From contig CALESQ010000078.1 of assembly GCA_937907455.1 (NCBI GenBank), positions 1-64,000 of the forward strand: a DNA stretch of 64,000 bases. The letters run 5' to 3'. This document shows positions 48,838 to 58,279 of the stretch, piece after piece. Under the pieces are notes generated by a model. The model saw only the letters and a program-made list of their open reading frames with translations, searched no databases and had not been told where the DNA came from. The DNA comes from an uncultured Caldilineales bacterium. GTDB taxonomy: Bacteria > Chloroflexota > Anaerolineae > JAAEKA01. The translations under genes and the position numbers were made by a program. Each line of letters starts with the position of its first letter. Position 1 is the first letter of the stretch.

Positions 48838-51800
48838 ATGAAAACAAAGTGTGAGCGCCGCACGGCTGCCTTGTGGCACACAGCGGCAGGCTGGCTTTTT
48901 GTTTTGATGATCAGCGCGGCTGGGGCGGTGTCGCCGGTGCTGGCCGCGCCAACCGCGCCCACTGTGCCGGTGCTGGCCCCGGCAGGAACCTTTGCATCCG
49001 ATGCTGCCGGAGTGACGTTGCAACACGACTACGGGGCTTTTGCGCTATACCAGGTGAGCGCTGCCGCTTTGCAGCAGCTCGACGCAACCGCGCGCGCCCG
49101 CGTGCAGAGCGGCGCAGCGCTGCATACCATCCTGTTCGATACGCATCCCATCAACACGCGCCAGCCCGAGGCCGTGCCCGCGCGCCTCACCGCTCGGCCC
49201 AGCGCCGCGGCTCTGCATCTGGTGCAGTTTGTAGCACCCATCAAGCAAGCCTGGCTCGATGCCGTGCAAGCTGCCGGCGCTACGCCGATACAGTACCTGG
49301 CTAACAACGCCTACTTGGTGTGGGCTGATGCCGCAGCCCGCAGTCGGCTGGAGCAACTGGCCGCCCAAGGCGACCAGATACAGTACAGTGCGCCCCTGCA
49401 ACCGGCCAACAAGCTCGGTGCCTCCATCGAAGAGGCGATCCTGAGCGGCACCACCCCCGACCGCATCATTCCGGTGGTGGTGCAGATCTATAACCACCGC
49501 GGCAAAGCTGCCAGCCAGGCCATCATCAGCCAGTTAGCTGTCAGCATCGAGAGCGATTGGTCGCCGCTGCTGGCTTTTGAAAATCGCCATATCTCGCTGC
49601 GCGCCGCCGATCTGCTGACCATCGCTCGCCTGCCCGATGTGGTGTGGCTGGGCGAACGCTTCCCCCGTTCGCTGAACGACGAAGTGCAGGGACAGATTTT
49701 GGCGGGCGCGCTGAATGCAGCCCACAGCGGCCCGGCAGCACCCGGCTACAAGGCCTGGCTGGATGAGCTGGGCTTCAGCCATGACCCCGCGGCGTATCCT
49801 GTGGTGAACATCACCGATGACGGTGTGGGCAACGGCAACACAGCCAATGGTGCCGGTGACATCACCCTGACACGCAACGGCGATGGTGTCACCAGTCGCA
49901 TCGTTTACATCACCAACTGCACCGCCACCGCCAGCGCCCAAAGCATAGGCGGCCACGGCCACATCAACACCAACATTGTGGCCGGTTATGACCTGCGTGC
50001 CGGCTTTCCCTTCAACGACCCGGACGGCTATCAGCGCGGCCAGGGCATCAATCCCTATGGCCGCGTAGCACAAACCAAACTCTTCAATGACTTTGGCTCC
50101 TACAACGCGATCAACTGCGGGGGCAGTGACACCGGCGTCATCAAGTCAGAACAGGATCACGGTGCGCAGATCAGCAGTAACTCGTGGAGCTGCGCCGGAT
50201 GCGCCGCCACCTACGATGCATCCTCACAGGCTTACGATGCCGGTGTGCGCGATGCCGACTCAACAGAAGCCGGCAACCAGCCGATGATCTACCTCTTTTC
50301 CGCAGGCAACAACGGCCCCGCTATGGGCGTAATCGGCTCGCCGAGCAACGGCAAGAACATGATCACCGTAGGCGCTGCCGAAAACTACCGACCAAGCGAT
50401 GAAGATGGCTCATGGACAGATGGTTGCGGCATCGGCTGGAGCGGCGCGGATAACGCCATGGATGTGAGCAGCTTCTCCAGCCGCGGACCGGCCCCCGGCG
50501 GGCGCATCAAGCCGGAGGTGATCGCTCCCGGCGCGCACGTTCAAGGCACAGCCAGCCCCAGCCCGGCATACACAGGCAGCAGCGTGTGCGATCCCTACCG
50601 TCCGGGCGGTCAAACGGTATACGCAGCGTCTTCCGGCACCAGCCATTCCACCCCGGCTGTGGCCGGTGTTGCCTCGCTAATCTATCACTGGCTGCAAACA
50701 CATCATGGCATCACCCCAAGCCCGGCCCTGATGAAAGCCTACCTCATTGCTCATCCCACCTATCTCACCGGCGTGGCGGCCAACGACACGCTGCCCAGCA
50801 ACAGCCAGGGCTACGGCATGCCCAACATGCAAACCGCCTTCGACGACAGCGCGCGCCTGCTGGTAAACGAAAGCACGGTTTTCGACAATCCCGGGGAAAC
50901 CTGGACGTGGAGCGGGGCCGTGGCTGACCCTAACCGGCCGGTGCGCATTGTGCTGGCCTACAGCGATGCACCAGGGGCCATCGGCGTCAGTCCGCAGGTC
51001 AACAACCTCGATTTGGCTGCCGTGATGGCGGGCGAAGTCTACCTGGGCAACCGGTTTTCCGGACAATGGAGCATTACCGGCGGTGCGGCTGATGCGGTCA
51101 ACAACTATGAAGCGATCTTTCTGCCGGCGGGCAGCAGCGGCCCGCTGGCCATCACCATCAGCGCGGCCAACATTGCCGGCGATGGCGTGCCCAACAGCGG
51201 CGACAACACCGATCAGGATTTTGCGCTGGTGTGCTACAACTGCACCACCGAGGCCGACTTCACCCTGCAGGTGACACCGGCTGCGCAGACTGTGTGTGCT
51301 GCTGCAACCACAACCTATAGCGTGGCAGTGGACAGCATCAACGGGTTCAGTGGCACAGCGACCTTGAGCGCCGCTAACCTACCGTCCGGCGTCACCGCGG
51401 TCTTCACACCCAATCCGGTCGCTGCGCCCGACAGCAGCACGCTTGTCATCAGCAGCAGCGCCGACGCACTCCCCGGCAGCTACACGATCCAGGTATCGGG
51501 GGAAGCCTCCGGCAGCCTTCATACCGTTCCTGTCGAGCTAGAGATACTGGCGGCAGCTCCGGTTGCGCCTGAGCTGCTCAGTCCGGCCAACGGCGCAAGC
51601 AACGTCGTCAGCCCGCCTGTTCTCAGTTGGAACGGCGTACCCTGGGCTGCTTTCTACGGCATCCAACTGGCTACTGATCCCGCCTTCAACCACATCGTAG
51701 ACCATGCCACAACGCTCACTCTCAATTCATGGTCGCCGACAGTGGCCCTGACCAGCAATACAGTGTACTACTGGCGCACCTGGGCCAGCAATAGCTGTGG

Positions 51801-52572
51801 CAGCGGCAGCTATTCTGCGGTGTGGAGTTTCACCACTGCCCTCGGCCCCGCCGATTGCAGTATCGGCACCACAACGCACGTACTCTTCAGCGATGGCTTT
51901 GAGACTGGGCTGGGCAACTGGAGCAGCAGCGGCACAGGCAACACCTGGGTGCTTACCGGCAATCCCGCCTATGTCTACAGCGGCGCGCAGGCCATGCACG
52001 CCACCGATCCCACCACGGTCTCGGATCAGCGCCTGGTTTCCCCGCCCATTGTCCTGCCCAGCGGAGAAAACCCGGTGGTGCTGAAGTTCTGGAACGCGCA
52101 AAGCTTCGAGGATTTCACCGGCGGCTGCTTCGATGGCGGTCTAGTAGAGCTGTCAAACGATGGCGGCGCTACCTGGACTCCGGTTCCCGCTGCCGATCTG
52201 TTGAACGATCCCTACAATGGCCCCATCCATAGTGCATACGGCAATCCGCTGGGCGGACTGGCAGCCTGGTGCGGCGATCCTCAGCCCTACCTCAACAGTG
52301 TGATAGACATTTCGGCCTACGCCGGGCAAACGGTGCAACTACGTTTTCGCCTGGGCAGCGACGACTCAACAGGGCGCACTGATGGCTGGAACATTGACGA
52401 TGTGCTGGTGCAAAGCTGTACTGTGCCTACCGCTGTCGTGCTGAATGAGGTGACAGGTGAGGCGCAGTCACACAGCACAGCGTCCTCCGTTATTGCAGCG
52501 CTGTTGGCCCTGGGTCTGGCGCTGCTGGCGGCATGCGCGCTTTGGCCGCTCAGACCGGCTTCTTCACGATAA
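48838..52572 (+). CDS. Large secreted, C-terminally anchored subtilisin-like protease
   Basis: 1244 residues. Signal peptide (AGWLFVLMISAAGAVSPVLA), a pro-like N-region (about 40-300), then peptidase S8 with Asp in NITDDGVG (about 326), His in GGHGHINTN (about 373), Asn in SAGNNGP (about 493) and Ser in SGTSHSTPAVAG (about 601). After it come a beta-sandwich proprotein-like domain, a repeat of Ig-like type (AATTTYSVAVDSI), a fibronectin-III-like domain (LLSPANGASNVVSPPVLSW), and a jellyroll MAM-like part (SDGFETGLGNWSSSGTGN). A last helix (about 1215-1237) with a basic tail should anchor it. Strong AAGGAG before the start. Confidence 0.9.
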   Translation: MKTKCERRTAALWHTAAGWLFVLMISAAGAVSPVLAAPTAPTVPVLAPAGTFASDAAGVTLQHDYGAFALYQVSAAALQQLDATARARVQSGAALHTILFDTHPINTRQPEAVPARLTARPSAAALHLVQFVAPIKQAWLDAVQAAGATPIQYLANNAYLVWADAAARSRLEQLAAQGDQIQYSAPLQPANKLGASIEEAILSGTTPDRIIPVVVQIYNHRGKAASQAIISQLAVSIESDWSPLLAFENRHISLRAADLLTIARLPDVVWLGERFPRSLNDEVQGQILAGALNAAHSGPAAPGYKAWLDELGFSHDPAAYPVVNITDDGVGNGNTANGAGDITLTRNGDGVTSRIVYITNCTATASAQSIGGHGHINTNIVAGYDLRAGFPFNDPDGYQRGQGINPYGRVAQTKLFNDFGSYNAINCGGSDTGVIKSEQDHGAQISSNSWSCAGCAATYDASSQAYDAGVRDADSTEAGNQPMIYLFSAGNNGPAMGVIGSPSNGKNMITVGAAENYRPSDEDGSWTDGCGIGWSGADNAMDVSSFSSRGPAPGGRIKPEVIAPGAHVQGTASPSPAYTGSSVCDPYRPGGQTVYAASSGTSHSTPAVAGVASLIYHWLQTHHGITPSPALMKAYLIAHPTYLTGVAANDTLPSNSQGYGMPNMQTAFDDSARLLVNESTVFDNPGETWTWSGAVADPNRPVRIVLAYSDAPGAIGVSPQVNNLDLAAVMAGEVYLGNRFSGQWSITGGAADAVNNYEAIFLPAGSSGPLAITISAANIAGDGVPNSGDNTDQDFALVCYNCTTEADFTLQVTPAAQTVCAAATTTYSVAVDSINGFSGTATLSAANLPSGVTAVFTPNPVAAPDSSTLVISSSADALPGSYTIQVSGEASGSLHTVPVELEILAAAPVAPELLSPANGASNVVSPPVLSWNGVPWAAFYGIQLATDPAFNHIVDHATTLTLNSWSPTVALTSNTVYYWRTWASNSCGSGSYSAVWSFTTALGPADCSIGTTTHVLFSDGFETGLGNWSSSGTGNTWVLTGNPAYVYSGAQAMHATDPTTVSDQRLVSPPIVLPSGENPVVLKFWNAQSFEDFTGGCFDGGLVELSNDGGATWTPVPAADLLNDPYNGPIHSAYGNPLGGLAAWCGDPQPYLNSVIDISAYAGQTVQLRFRLGSDDSTGRTDGWNIDDVLVQSCTVPTAVVLNEVTGEAQSHSTASSVIAALLALGLALLAACALWPLRPASSR

Positions 52573-52733
52573 TGTCCGGTCTCCGACCGAGCCGCCGCAT
52601 CGCCGGGGGATGAAATCCCACCGGCTAGCAAACGGCGCCCGCTGAAGCGGGCTGGCGCGTACACAGGGCGCTGCACCGTAGTCAGAAGCCGCTATTCAGC
52701 CGCTCGAGCTGCTTCACTGTCAACAGAACGGGT
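52573..52733. repeat. Hairpin-rich repeat between the subtilase and nusA
   Basis: Part of a 325-base gap with no gene. Contains CCCGCTGAAGCGGG (52640-52653 region) preceded by CCGGGGGATGAAATCCCACCGG, i.e. two adjacent hairpins of a kind often dispersed in genomes; the first could stop transcription from the subtilase gene, although no T-run follows. The remainder of the gap holds the nusA promoter. Confidence 0.5.
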
Positions 52734-52762
52734 TTTGCATATTCAGCGGAGTGTGATATAAT
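52734..52762 (+). promoter_or_regulatory. Sigma70-type promoter of nusA
   Basis: TTTGCA/TTGCAT (52734-52740) and a perfect TATAAT (52757-52762), 16 or 17 bases apart, leave a leader of about 125 bases before nusA. Inside the leader, AAAAGTGGG/CCCACTTTT (52790-52810) forms a 9-base hairpin followed by CTTGTTGTC, a possible attenuator. Confidence 0.65.
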
Positions 52763-52897
52763 TCGGCGCAGTCGAAGCAGTACTCCCGAAAAGTGGGCAT
52801 CCCCCACTTTTCTTGTTGTCAGGGATATGCAAAGCAACCAAAACGCCTGAGTGGGCGTTCTCGACAAGATTATTAGCACCAGGAGTGCGCAGAAGGC

Positions 52898-54517
52898 ATG
52901 AAGAACGAATTGATCATGGCCATCAACAACATCTGCGTGGAGCGCGAGCTTGAGCCGCAGGTGGTGTTCGATGCCATTGAGACTGCCCTGGTATCTGCCC
53001 ATCGCAAACGCTTTGGCTCCGGATCGAATATCCGCGCGCAGGTGGACCAGCGCACCGGCGAGATGAAGATCTTCATCGAAAAAGAAGTGGTGGAGGATGT
53101 CCAGGACGACTCCATGCAAATCTCGCTGGCCAAAGCCCGCGCCATCCAAACCACGTCAGACCTGGGCGATATTGTCCTGGTAGAAAACACGCCCAAAACC
53201 TTTGGGCGCATCGCCGCGCAAACAGCCAAGCAGGTAATCTTGCAGCGCATCCGCGAGGCGGAGCGTGACGCCATCTATCAACGCTATCAAACACGCGTTG
53301 GTGAGATTGTGCTCTGCACCATTCGCAGCATTGACTTCCCAACCGGTGCGGTGACAGCCACAATTGATGGCAAAGCTGAAGCGCTGCTGCCCAAGGAAGA
53401 CCAAATTCCCAACGAGCGTTATCGCACCAACAACAAGCTGCGCTGCTATCTGGTAGATGTAGAACGCGGCACCCGCGGCCCAGCCATACGCCTTTCCCGC
53501 ACCCACCGCGGCCTGTTGCGCCGCCTGCTGGAACAGGAAGTGCCAGAGATCTACAACGGCAGCGTAGAGATCAAAAGCATCGCCCGTGAGCCTGGGCAAC
53601 GCTCCAAGGTGGCTGTAGCCGCCTTGCAATCCGGCATTGACCCGGTCGGTTCGTGCGTGGGTATGCGCGGTGTGCGTATTCAAGCTATCGTCAACGAGCT
53701 GAACAACGAAAAAATTGACGTGATCGAGTGGAACCCCGATCCCAGCCAGTTTATCGCCAGCGCGCTCAGCCCGGCCAAAGTGACTACCGTCATTCTGGAT
53801 GACACCATTGATAATCGTACTGCCATTGTGGTAGTGCCAGACAAGCAGCTTTCGTTAGCTATCGGCAAGGAAGGGCAAAATGCCCGCCTCAGCGCCAAGC
53901 TCACCGGCTGGCGTATTGACATCAAGAGCGAAAGCGAAGCCGAAAACGAAGGGTTAGACGAGTTTGCCCGCGAGCTGAACGCCAAGCGTGCCCGTCTGGC
54001 TGTAGCCCGCGCCCGTGCCGACTCAGAGGATATCCTCTCGGTAGCCGAGCAATTGCTCACCGTGGATGATGCTGCCGTGGCCGAAGCCACTGAGGCTGTT
54101 GCCGTCGAGGAAGTCTACGACGAGTATGATGAATACGACGAAGACTTTGGCGAAGCGGAAGTTGAAATCGTGGTCGAAGGCGAGCAGGAAGCAGTAACCG
54201 AAGTCGTTGCTGAAGGTGATGCAACGGACGAAGGCACCTACGACGAATACGATGAGTACGCCGAGTATGGCGAATACGTAGCGGCAGGCGAAGAAACAGC
54301 CGACGGCGAAGAAATCGCCTACGACGAATATGCTGACTACGAAGGTCTGGAAGAGTTTACCGAAAGCGATTTCGACGAGTACGCGGCCAAGCCAGTCTCA
54401 GCCAGCGTGAAGAACAAGAAGAAAACCGCCAAGAGCAAGACGGTAGCCCCGCGCAGCGGCACGGCTGATCGTCGGCGCAAGCGCGGCCGCAACGATTGGT
54501 TCAGCTACGATGAATAG
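52898..54517 (+). CDS. nusA: Transcription termination/antitermination factor NusA with acidic tail
   Basis: 539 residues. The N-terminal RNA-polymerase-binding domain (about 1-125), S1 domain (about 133-200, VGEIVLCTIRSIDFPTGAV), then two KH domains (GSCVGMRGVRIQAIVNEL at about 255; LAIGKEGQNARLSAKLTGW at about 323). After residue 350 a family-atypical tail of about 150 residues is very rich in Glu, Asp and Tyr (EVYDEYDEYDEDFGEAE) and then ends in a basic segment (TADRRRKRGRN). In other bacteria rimP stands before nusA; it does not here. The gene heads the translation operon. Confidence 0.96.
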   Translation: MKNELIMAINNICVERELEPQVVFDAIETALVSAHRKRFGSGSNIRAQVDQRTGEMKIFIEKEVVEDVQDDSMQISLAKARAIQTTSDLGDIVLVENTPKTFGRIAAQTAKQVILQRIREAERDAIYQRYQTRVGEIVLCTIRSIDFPTGAVTATIDGKAEALLPKEDQIPNERYRTNNKLRCYLVDVERGTRGPAIRLSRTHRGLLRRLLEQEVPEIYNGSVEIKSIAREPGQRSKVAVAALQSGIDPVGSCVGMRGVRIQAIVNELNNEKIDVIEWNPDPSQFIASALSPAKVTTVILDDTIDNRTAIVVVPDKQLSLAIGKEGQNARLSAKLTGWRIDIKSESEAENEGLDEFARELNAKRARLAVARARADSEDILSVAEQLLTVDDAAVAEATEAVAVEEVYDEYDEYDEDFGEAEVEIVVEGEQEAVTEVVAEGDATDEGTYDEYDEYAEYGEYVAAGEETADGEEIAYDEYADYEGLEEFTESDFDEYAAKPVSASVKNKKKTAKSKTVAPRSGTADRRRKRGRNDWFSYDE

Positions 54518-54531
54518 CTGGCTCGCAGCCT

Positions 54532-54906
54532 GTGAGCCAGCGCACCAGGCAATCTGCTGGAGCCAACAGCGTGGTTAAAGGCAAACAGCCCGGCAAGCGA
54601 CGCCACATTCCCCAGCGGAGTTGCATCGCTTGCCGGCGCACTGACAGTAAAAGGAGCCTTATCCGCATTGTGCGCACACCCGCTCAGGAGGTGCAACTCG
54701 ACCCGACCGGCAAGCTGGCGGGGCGAGGCGCTTACCTGTGCCAGGAACGCACATGCTGGCAAAAGGCCTTCAAAAGCTCGGCATTGAGCCGTGCCCTTAA
54801 AACAACGCTCACCGATGAAGAGCAAGCTGTACTGCGGGCTTACGCTGACAGCTTGCCAGACGCCGAGGAAAGCGCGCCCAACGAAGCGCTTCTCCCGGCT
54901 AGCTAA
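54532..54906 (+). CDS. ylxR: YlxR (RnpM) family RNA-binding protein
   Basis: 124 residues, GTG start 14 bases after nusA. It has the family motif SCIACRRTDSKRSLIRIVR (about 30-48) and GRGAYLCQERTCW (about 65-77). The core (about 25-110) binds RNA; a work on the B. subtilis homologue links it with RNase P. Always found between nusA and infB; here the usual L7Ae-like ylxQ is missing. Confidence 0.92.
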   Translation: MSQRTRQSAGANSVVKGKQPGKRRHIPQRSCIACRRTDSKRSLIRIVRTPAQEVQLDPTGKLAGRGAYLCQERTCWQKAFKSSALSRALKTTLTDEEQAVLRAYADSLPDAEESAPNEALLPAS

Positions 54907-55232
54907 TGCGGAACAAACACCATGGTCGTGGCGCCAGGCAAGCATACCGGATGGCAACGACGAGTGGCATTCAGGCAAGAAGGAGCGCGCGTATGCACGC
55001 TTAGGTGATTTCTCTTAACACCTGCCTCGCTTCCTGTTTTCCCTCTCTACACCTCCGGGGGTGCTCTGAAACGCACTGCAAAGCGCACAACCTACTTTTG
55101 TCCGATATTGATCGTCGTCAGATCAGTCGTTTTTGTACGCGCTGACTGCCGGCGACGATGCCACATGCTGCCGAAGCGATCTTTGCGCGCCTTTGGCGTG
55201 TCCAGCGCCAGCATGTAGAGAGGTTAACCGAT
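54907..55232. other. Leader of infB
   Basis: 326 bases with no gene and no clear promoter. The stretch is G+C-normal with scattered short hairpins (for example near 55130-55165) and ends with AGAGAGG before the infB start. It may hold an internal promoter or a regulatory structure; nothing specific is recognised. Confidence 0.4.
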
Positions 55233-57719
55233 ATGCCAGAAGAAACTAAAACGCTTGCCGCGACGGATGAAAAGCAACCTGCCAACACCGCTCAGCCTTC
55301 ACCCAAAGAGCGCCCCGCCAACGCGGCCAGCGCCCAACCTGTTTCCCGTGCCGTACCCGGCCAGGCGAAAGCTGATGAGAGTGAACAAAAAACGGCTGCT
55401 GCGGGGATGAAACGTCCCCCAGAAGGCGTGACACAAGGCCAGCCACGACCTGCAGGGCAGAGCCAACCGCGGCCTGCGGGGCAAGGCCAGCCGCGGCCGG
55501 CGGGCCAGGGTCAACCGCGGCCTGCGGGGCAAGGCCAGCCGCGACCGGCGGGCCAGGGTCAACCGCGACCTGCGGGGCCAGGCCAACCACGACCTGCAGG
55601 ACCAGGCCAACCGCGACCGGCGGGGCCAGGCCAGCCGCGACCTGCGGGGCCAGGCCAGCCGCGACCGGCAGGTCCAGGCCAACCACGACCTGCAGGACCA
55701 GGCCAACCGCGACCGGCGGGACAGAGTCAGCAACGACCAGCAGGCCAGGGCCAGCAACGACCGGCAGGCCAGGGCCAGCAACGACCGGCAGGCCAGGGCC
55801 AGCAACGACCAGCAGGCCAGAGCCAGCAACGGCCAGCAGGCCAGGGCCAACCGCCCCGCCGCCGCCCAGACGGCAACATGCCGCCTCGCCCGCCTGCGCG
55901 CCCAGCCGCCGCCGAAGCTGTAATCACGGCACCGCAAGAAATCGAGCTGCCGGCCTCACTCACGGTACGTGATATGGCTGAGATGATTCAGCGCAGCCCG
56001 ATTGACATCATCAAAATCCTAATGAACTACGGCATCATGGCGCCCATCACTCATACCATCGAGTATGATGTGGCTGCCATTGTGGCGGAAGAGCTGGGTA
56101 TCAAGGTAAAACCGCAAGCCAAGCCAGAAGTAACCGATCTTACTGCCACCGCCGATGCCAACGGCAAAACCAAAACGCTACGCCAGCGCTTGCTGGAGCT
56201 GACCCCAGATGAACGCTTGATGGCGCGCCCGCCCGTGGTGACGGTGCTGGGTCACGTAGACCACGGCAAAACCACACTACTGGACGCTATTCGTAAAACC
56301 AACGTGGTGTCGCAGGAATCAGGCGGCATCACTCAGCACATCGGTGCCTATCAGGTAGACTACAAGGGTCGCAAAATCACCTTCCTGGACACGCCGGGGC
56401 ACGAAGCCTTTACCGCCATGCGTGCCCGCGGCGCACAGGCCACCGACATTGCTATTCTGGTAGTGGCAGCCGACGACGGTGTAATGCCACAAACGCGCGA
56501 GGCTATCGCTCACGTACGCGCGGCCGAAGTACCCATCATCATCGCGTTGAACAAGGTAGACAAGGCCAACGCCAACCCCGACCGGGTACGCCAGCAACTT
56601 GCCGACGAAGGACTGCTAGTCGAGTCATGGGGCGGTGATGTGATCAGCGTGGAAGTAGCCGCCAAACTCAAGCGCGGCATTGACACCCTGCTGGAAAACC
56701 TGCTGGTGCTGGCCGAGGTAGAAGGCTTTAAGGCTGACCCCGACGGCCCGGCCATCGGCTCGGTGATTGAAGGCACTATGGACAAGGCGCGCGGCTCCAC
56801 CGCCACCCTGCTGGTACAAAAAGGCACGCTCCATGTGGGTGATGTCATGTTGGTCGGCCATATCGCCGGACGCATGCGCGCCATGTTCGACAGCGCCGGC
56901 AATCCCATCGAAAAGGCGACGCCCTCTACGCCGGTGGTAGTGCTGGGTCTGCCCGACGTGCCCACCGCAGGTGACACCTTCCAGGTCTACAAGGATGAAC
57001 GCGCCGCCCGCGAAGAGGCTGCCCGCCGTGTAACACAGGAAAAAGAACGTGCCGATTCAGTGCAGCGCAAGAGTGTCACCCTGGACGATGTATTTGCCCA
57101 GATGAAGGCCGGCAAGGTGAAGGAACTGCGCCTGATCCTGAAAGCCGATGTGGACGGCTCGCTGGAACCAATCATTAACTCGCTAAATCAGCTCAGCAAC
57201 GACGATCTGCGCATCAAGTTGCTGCACACCGGCACCGGCGACATCAGCGATTCAGACCTGATGCTGGCCGCAGCCTCTAACGCTATCGTAATCGGCTTTA
57301 ACAACAACCTCAACGCAGCCGCACAGAAATCAGAACTGCTAAGCCAAGTGGATGTGCGCACCTACAAGGTGATCTACGAGCTGATTGCAGACATTGACAA
57401 GGCGCTAAAGGGCCTGCTAGAGCCGGTCTACGAAGAGCGCGCCACCGGCAAAGCCGAGGTGCGTGCGGTGTTCAAGATCCCGCGCCGCGGCAAAATTGCC
57501 GGCTGTATCGTGCTGGATGGCGAAATCAACCGCAACTTCCCGCTGCGCGTGCGTCGCGGCAGTCAAATCATTCACCAGGGCCGCATCAACTCGCTGAAAC
57601 GCTTCCAGGAAGACGTCGCCGAAGTGAAAACCGGCTTTGAATGCGGCATTGGTATTGACGGCTACGACGACGTTCAGGAAGGCGACATCATCGAAGCCTA
57701 CCAGAAGGTACGCGTGTAA
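55233..57719 (+). CDS. infB: Translation initiation factor IF-2 with long GQPRPA repeat region
   Basis: 828 residues from the ATG at 55233, with AGAGAGG 9 bases upstream; an in-frame ATG 25 codons earlier lacks such a site. Residues about 66-210 are tandem 8-residue units (GQPRPAGQ, later GQQRPAGQ), then a helical IF2 N2 domain (about 240-300). The G-domain has GHVDHGKTT (about 340-348), DTPGHEAFT (about 387) and NKVD (about 440). Domains II, III and C2 follow to the end (GDIIEAYQKVRV). It carries fMet-tRNA to the 30S subunit. Confidence 0.96.
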   Translation: MPEETKTLAATDEKQPANTAQPSPKERPANAASAQPVSRAVPGQAKADESEQKTAAAGMKRPPEGVTQGQPRPAGQSQPRPAGQGQPRPAGQGQPRPAGQGQPRPAGQGQPRPAGPGQPRPAGPGQPRPAGPGQPRPAGPGQPRPAGPGQPRPAGPGQPRPAGQSQQRPAGQGQQRPAGQGQQRPAGQGQQRPAGQSQQRPAGQGQPPRRRPDGNMPPRPPARPAAAEAVITAPQEIELPASLTVRDMAEMIQRSPIDIIKILMNYGIMAPITHTIEYDVAAIVAEELGIKVKPQAKPEVTDLTATADANGKTKTLRQRLLELTPDERLMARPPVVTVLGHVDHGKTTLLDAIRKTNVVSQESGGITQHIGAYQVDYKGRKITFLDTPGHEAFTAMRARGAQATDIAILVVAADDGVMPQTREAIAHVRAAEVPIIIALNKVDKANANPDRVRQQLADEGLLVESWGGDVISVEVAAKLKRGIDTLLENLLVLAEVEGFKADPDGPAIGSVIEGTMDKARGSTATLLVQKGTLHVGDVMLVGHIAGRMRAMFDSAGNPIEKATPSTPVVVLGLPDVPTAGDTFQVYKDERAAREEAARRVTQEKERADSVQRKSVTLDDVFAQMKAGKVKELRLILKADVDGSLEPIINSLNQLSNDDLRIKLLHTGTGDISDSDLMLAAASNAIVIGFNNNLNAAAQKSELLSQVDVRTYKVIYELIADIDKALKGLLEPVYEERATGKAEVRAVFKIPRRGKIAGCIVLDGEINRNFPLRVRRGSQIIHQGRINSLKRFQEDVAEVKTGFECGIGIDGYDDVQEGDIIEAYQKVRV
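55433..55858 (+). repeat. Coding tandem repeat in infB
   Basis: About seventeen or eighteen 24-base units (GGCCAGCCGCGACCTGCGGG-like) encode the IF-2 octapeptide repeat. Units in the left two thirds specify GQPRPAGQ/P; the last six specify GQQRPAGQ. Neighbouring units are nearly identical in DNA, which points to recent expansion. Confidence 0.85.
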
Positions 57720-57760
57720 GCGGAAAGCTGTACCCCGGCCTTCCCCCATTTATCAATACG

Positions 57761-57882
57761 TGTCCAGGAATAACTTCACAAAATGGGCAAGCTGTGGTTC
57801 GGTCCGAGATTGAGAACCATCTTGAACAGACCGGCCACAGCTGGCTGCAACAGCAAACGCCCCCTGAAGTTATTCCCGGACA
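57761..57882. mobile_element. MITE-like palindromic element between infB and rbfA
   Basis: 122 bases with terminal inverted repeats TGTCCAGGAATAACTTCA (57761-57778) and, reversed, TGTCCGGGAATAACTTCA (57865-57882): 17 of 18 match. Inside, AGCTGTGG/CCACAGCT forms a further stem, so the whole element can fold as one long hairpin. It carries no gene. The same end sequence (GTTATTCCCGGACAGG) occurs alone at 26583-26598. A direct target duplication is not obvious. Confidence 0.6.
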
Positions 57883-57898
57883 GGCTCTAAGTGATTCC

Positions 57899-58279
57899 AT
57901 GACCAACCGCCGCCCCTTGCGCGTAGCGCAACTGATCCAGCAAGAGCTGGCGAACCTGCTCACCTTTGAGCTGCGCGATCCGCGTCTGGCCTTCCTCAGC
58001 ATCACACGCGTGGTGGTCAGCGCTGACCTGCGCCACGCCAATGTCTACATCAGCAGCCTCGACGGCGAAGAAGGCCGTCGCGAGATCATGAAGACCCTGC
58101 GTCACGCCGGCAGCTATCTACGCCGCGAGCTGGGGCTGCGCACCAAGTTACGCTATGTGCCGGAGCTGGCTTTTCACTTTGATGACGGGCTGATCCAAAG
58201 CCAGCACATGAGTGACCTGCTGGACGATCTGAACAGCCAACAAAACGACAGTCCTGCCCCTCTGCCCGATGATGAATGA
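57899..58279 (+). CDS. rbfA: Ribosome-binding factor A
   Basis: 126 residues from the ATG at 57899; a longer frame would run through the MITE-like element. It has RVAQLIQQELANLLTFELRDPR (about 9-30), VSADLRHANVYISSL (about 41-55) and a C-terminal LRTKLRYVPELAFHFDDG (about 84-101), all typical. RbfA helps mature the 30S subunit and 16S 5' end. No good ribosome site precedes it, perhaps because the repeat has replaced the original leader. Confidence 0.92.
   Translation: MTNRRPLRVAQLIQQELANLLTFELRDPRLAFLSITRVVVSADLRHANVYISSLDGEEGRREIMKTLRHAGSYLRRELGLRTKLRYVPELAFHFDDGLIQSQHMSDLLDDLNSQQNDSPAPLPDDE

Noticed and set aside
55433..55858. CRISPR-like array
   Set aside because: The 24-base units have no spacers and translate in frame as the IF-2 octapeptide repeat.
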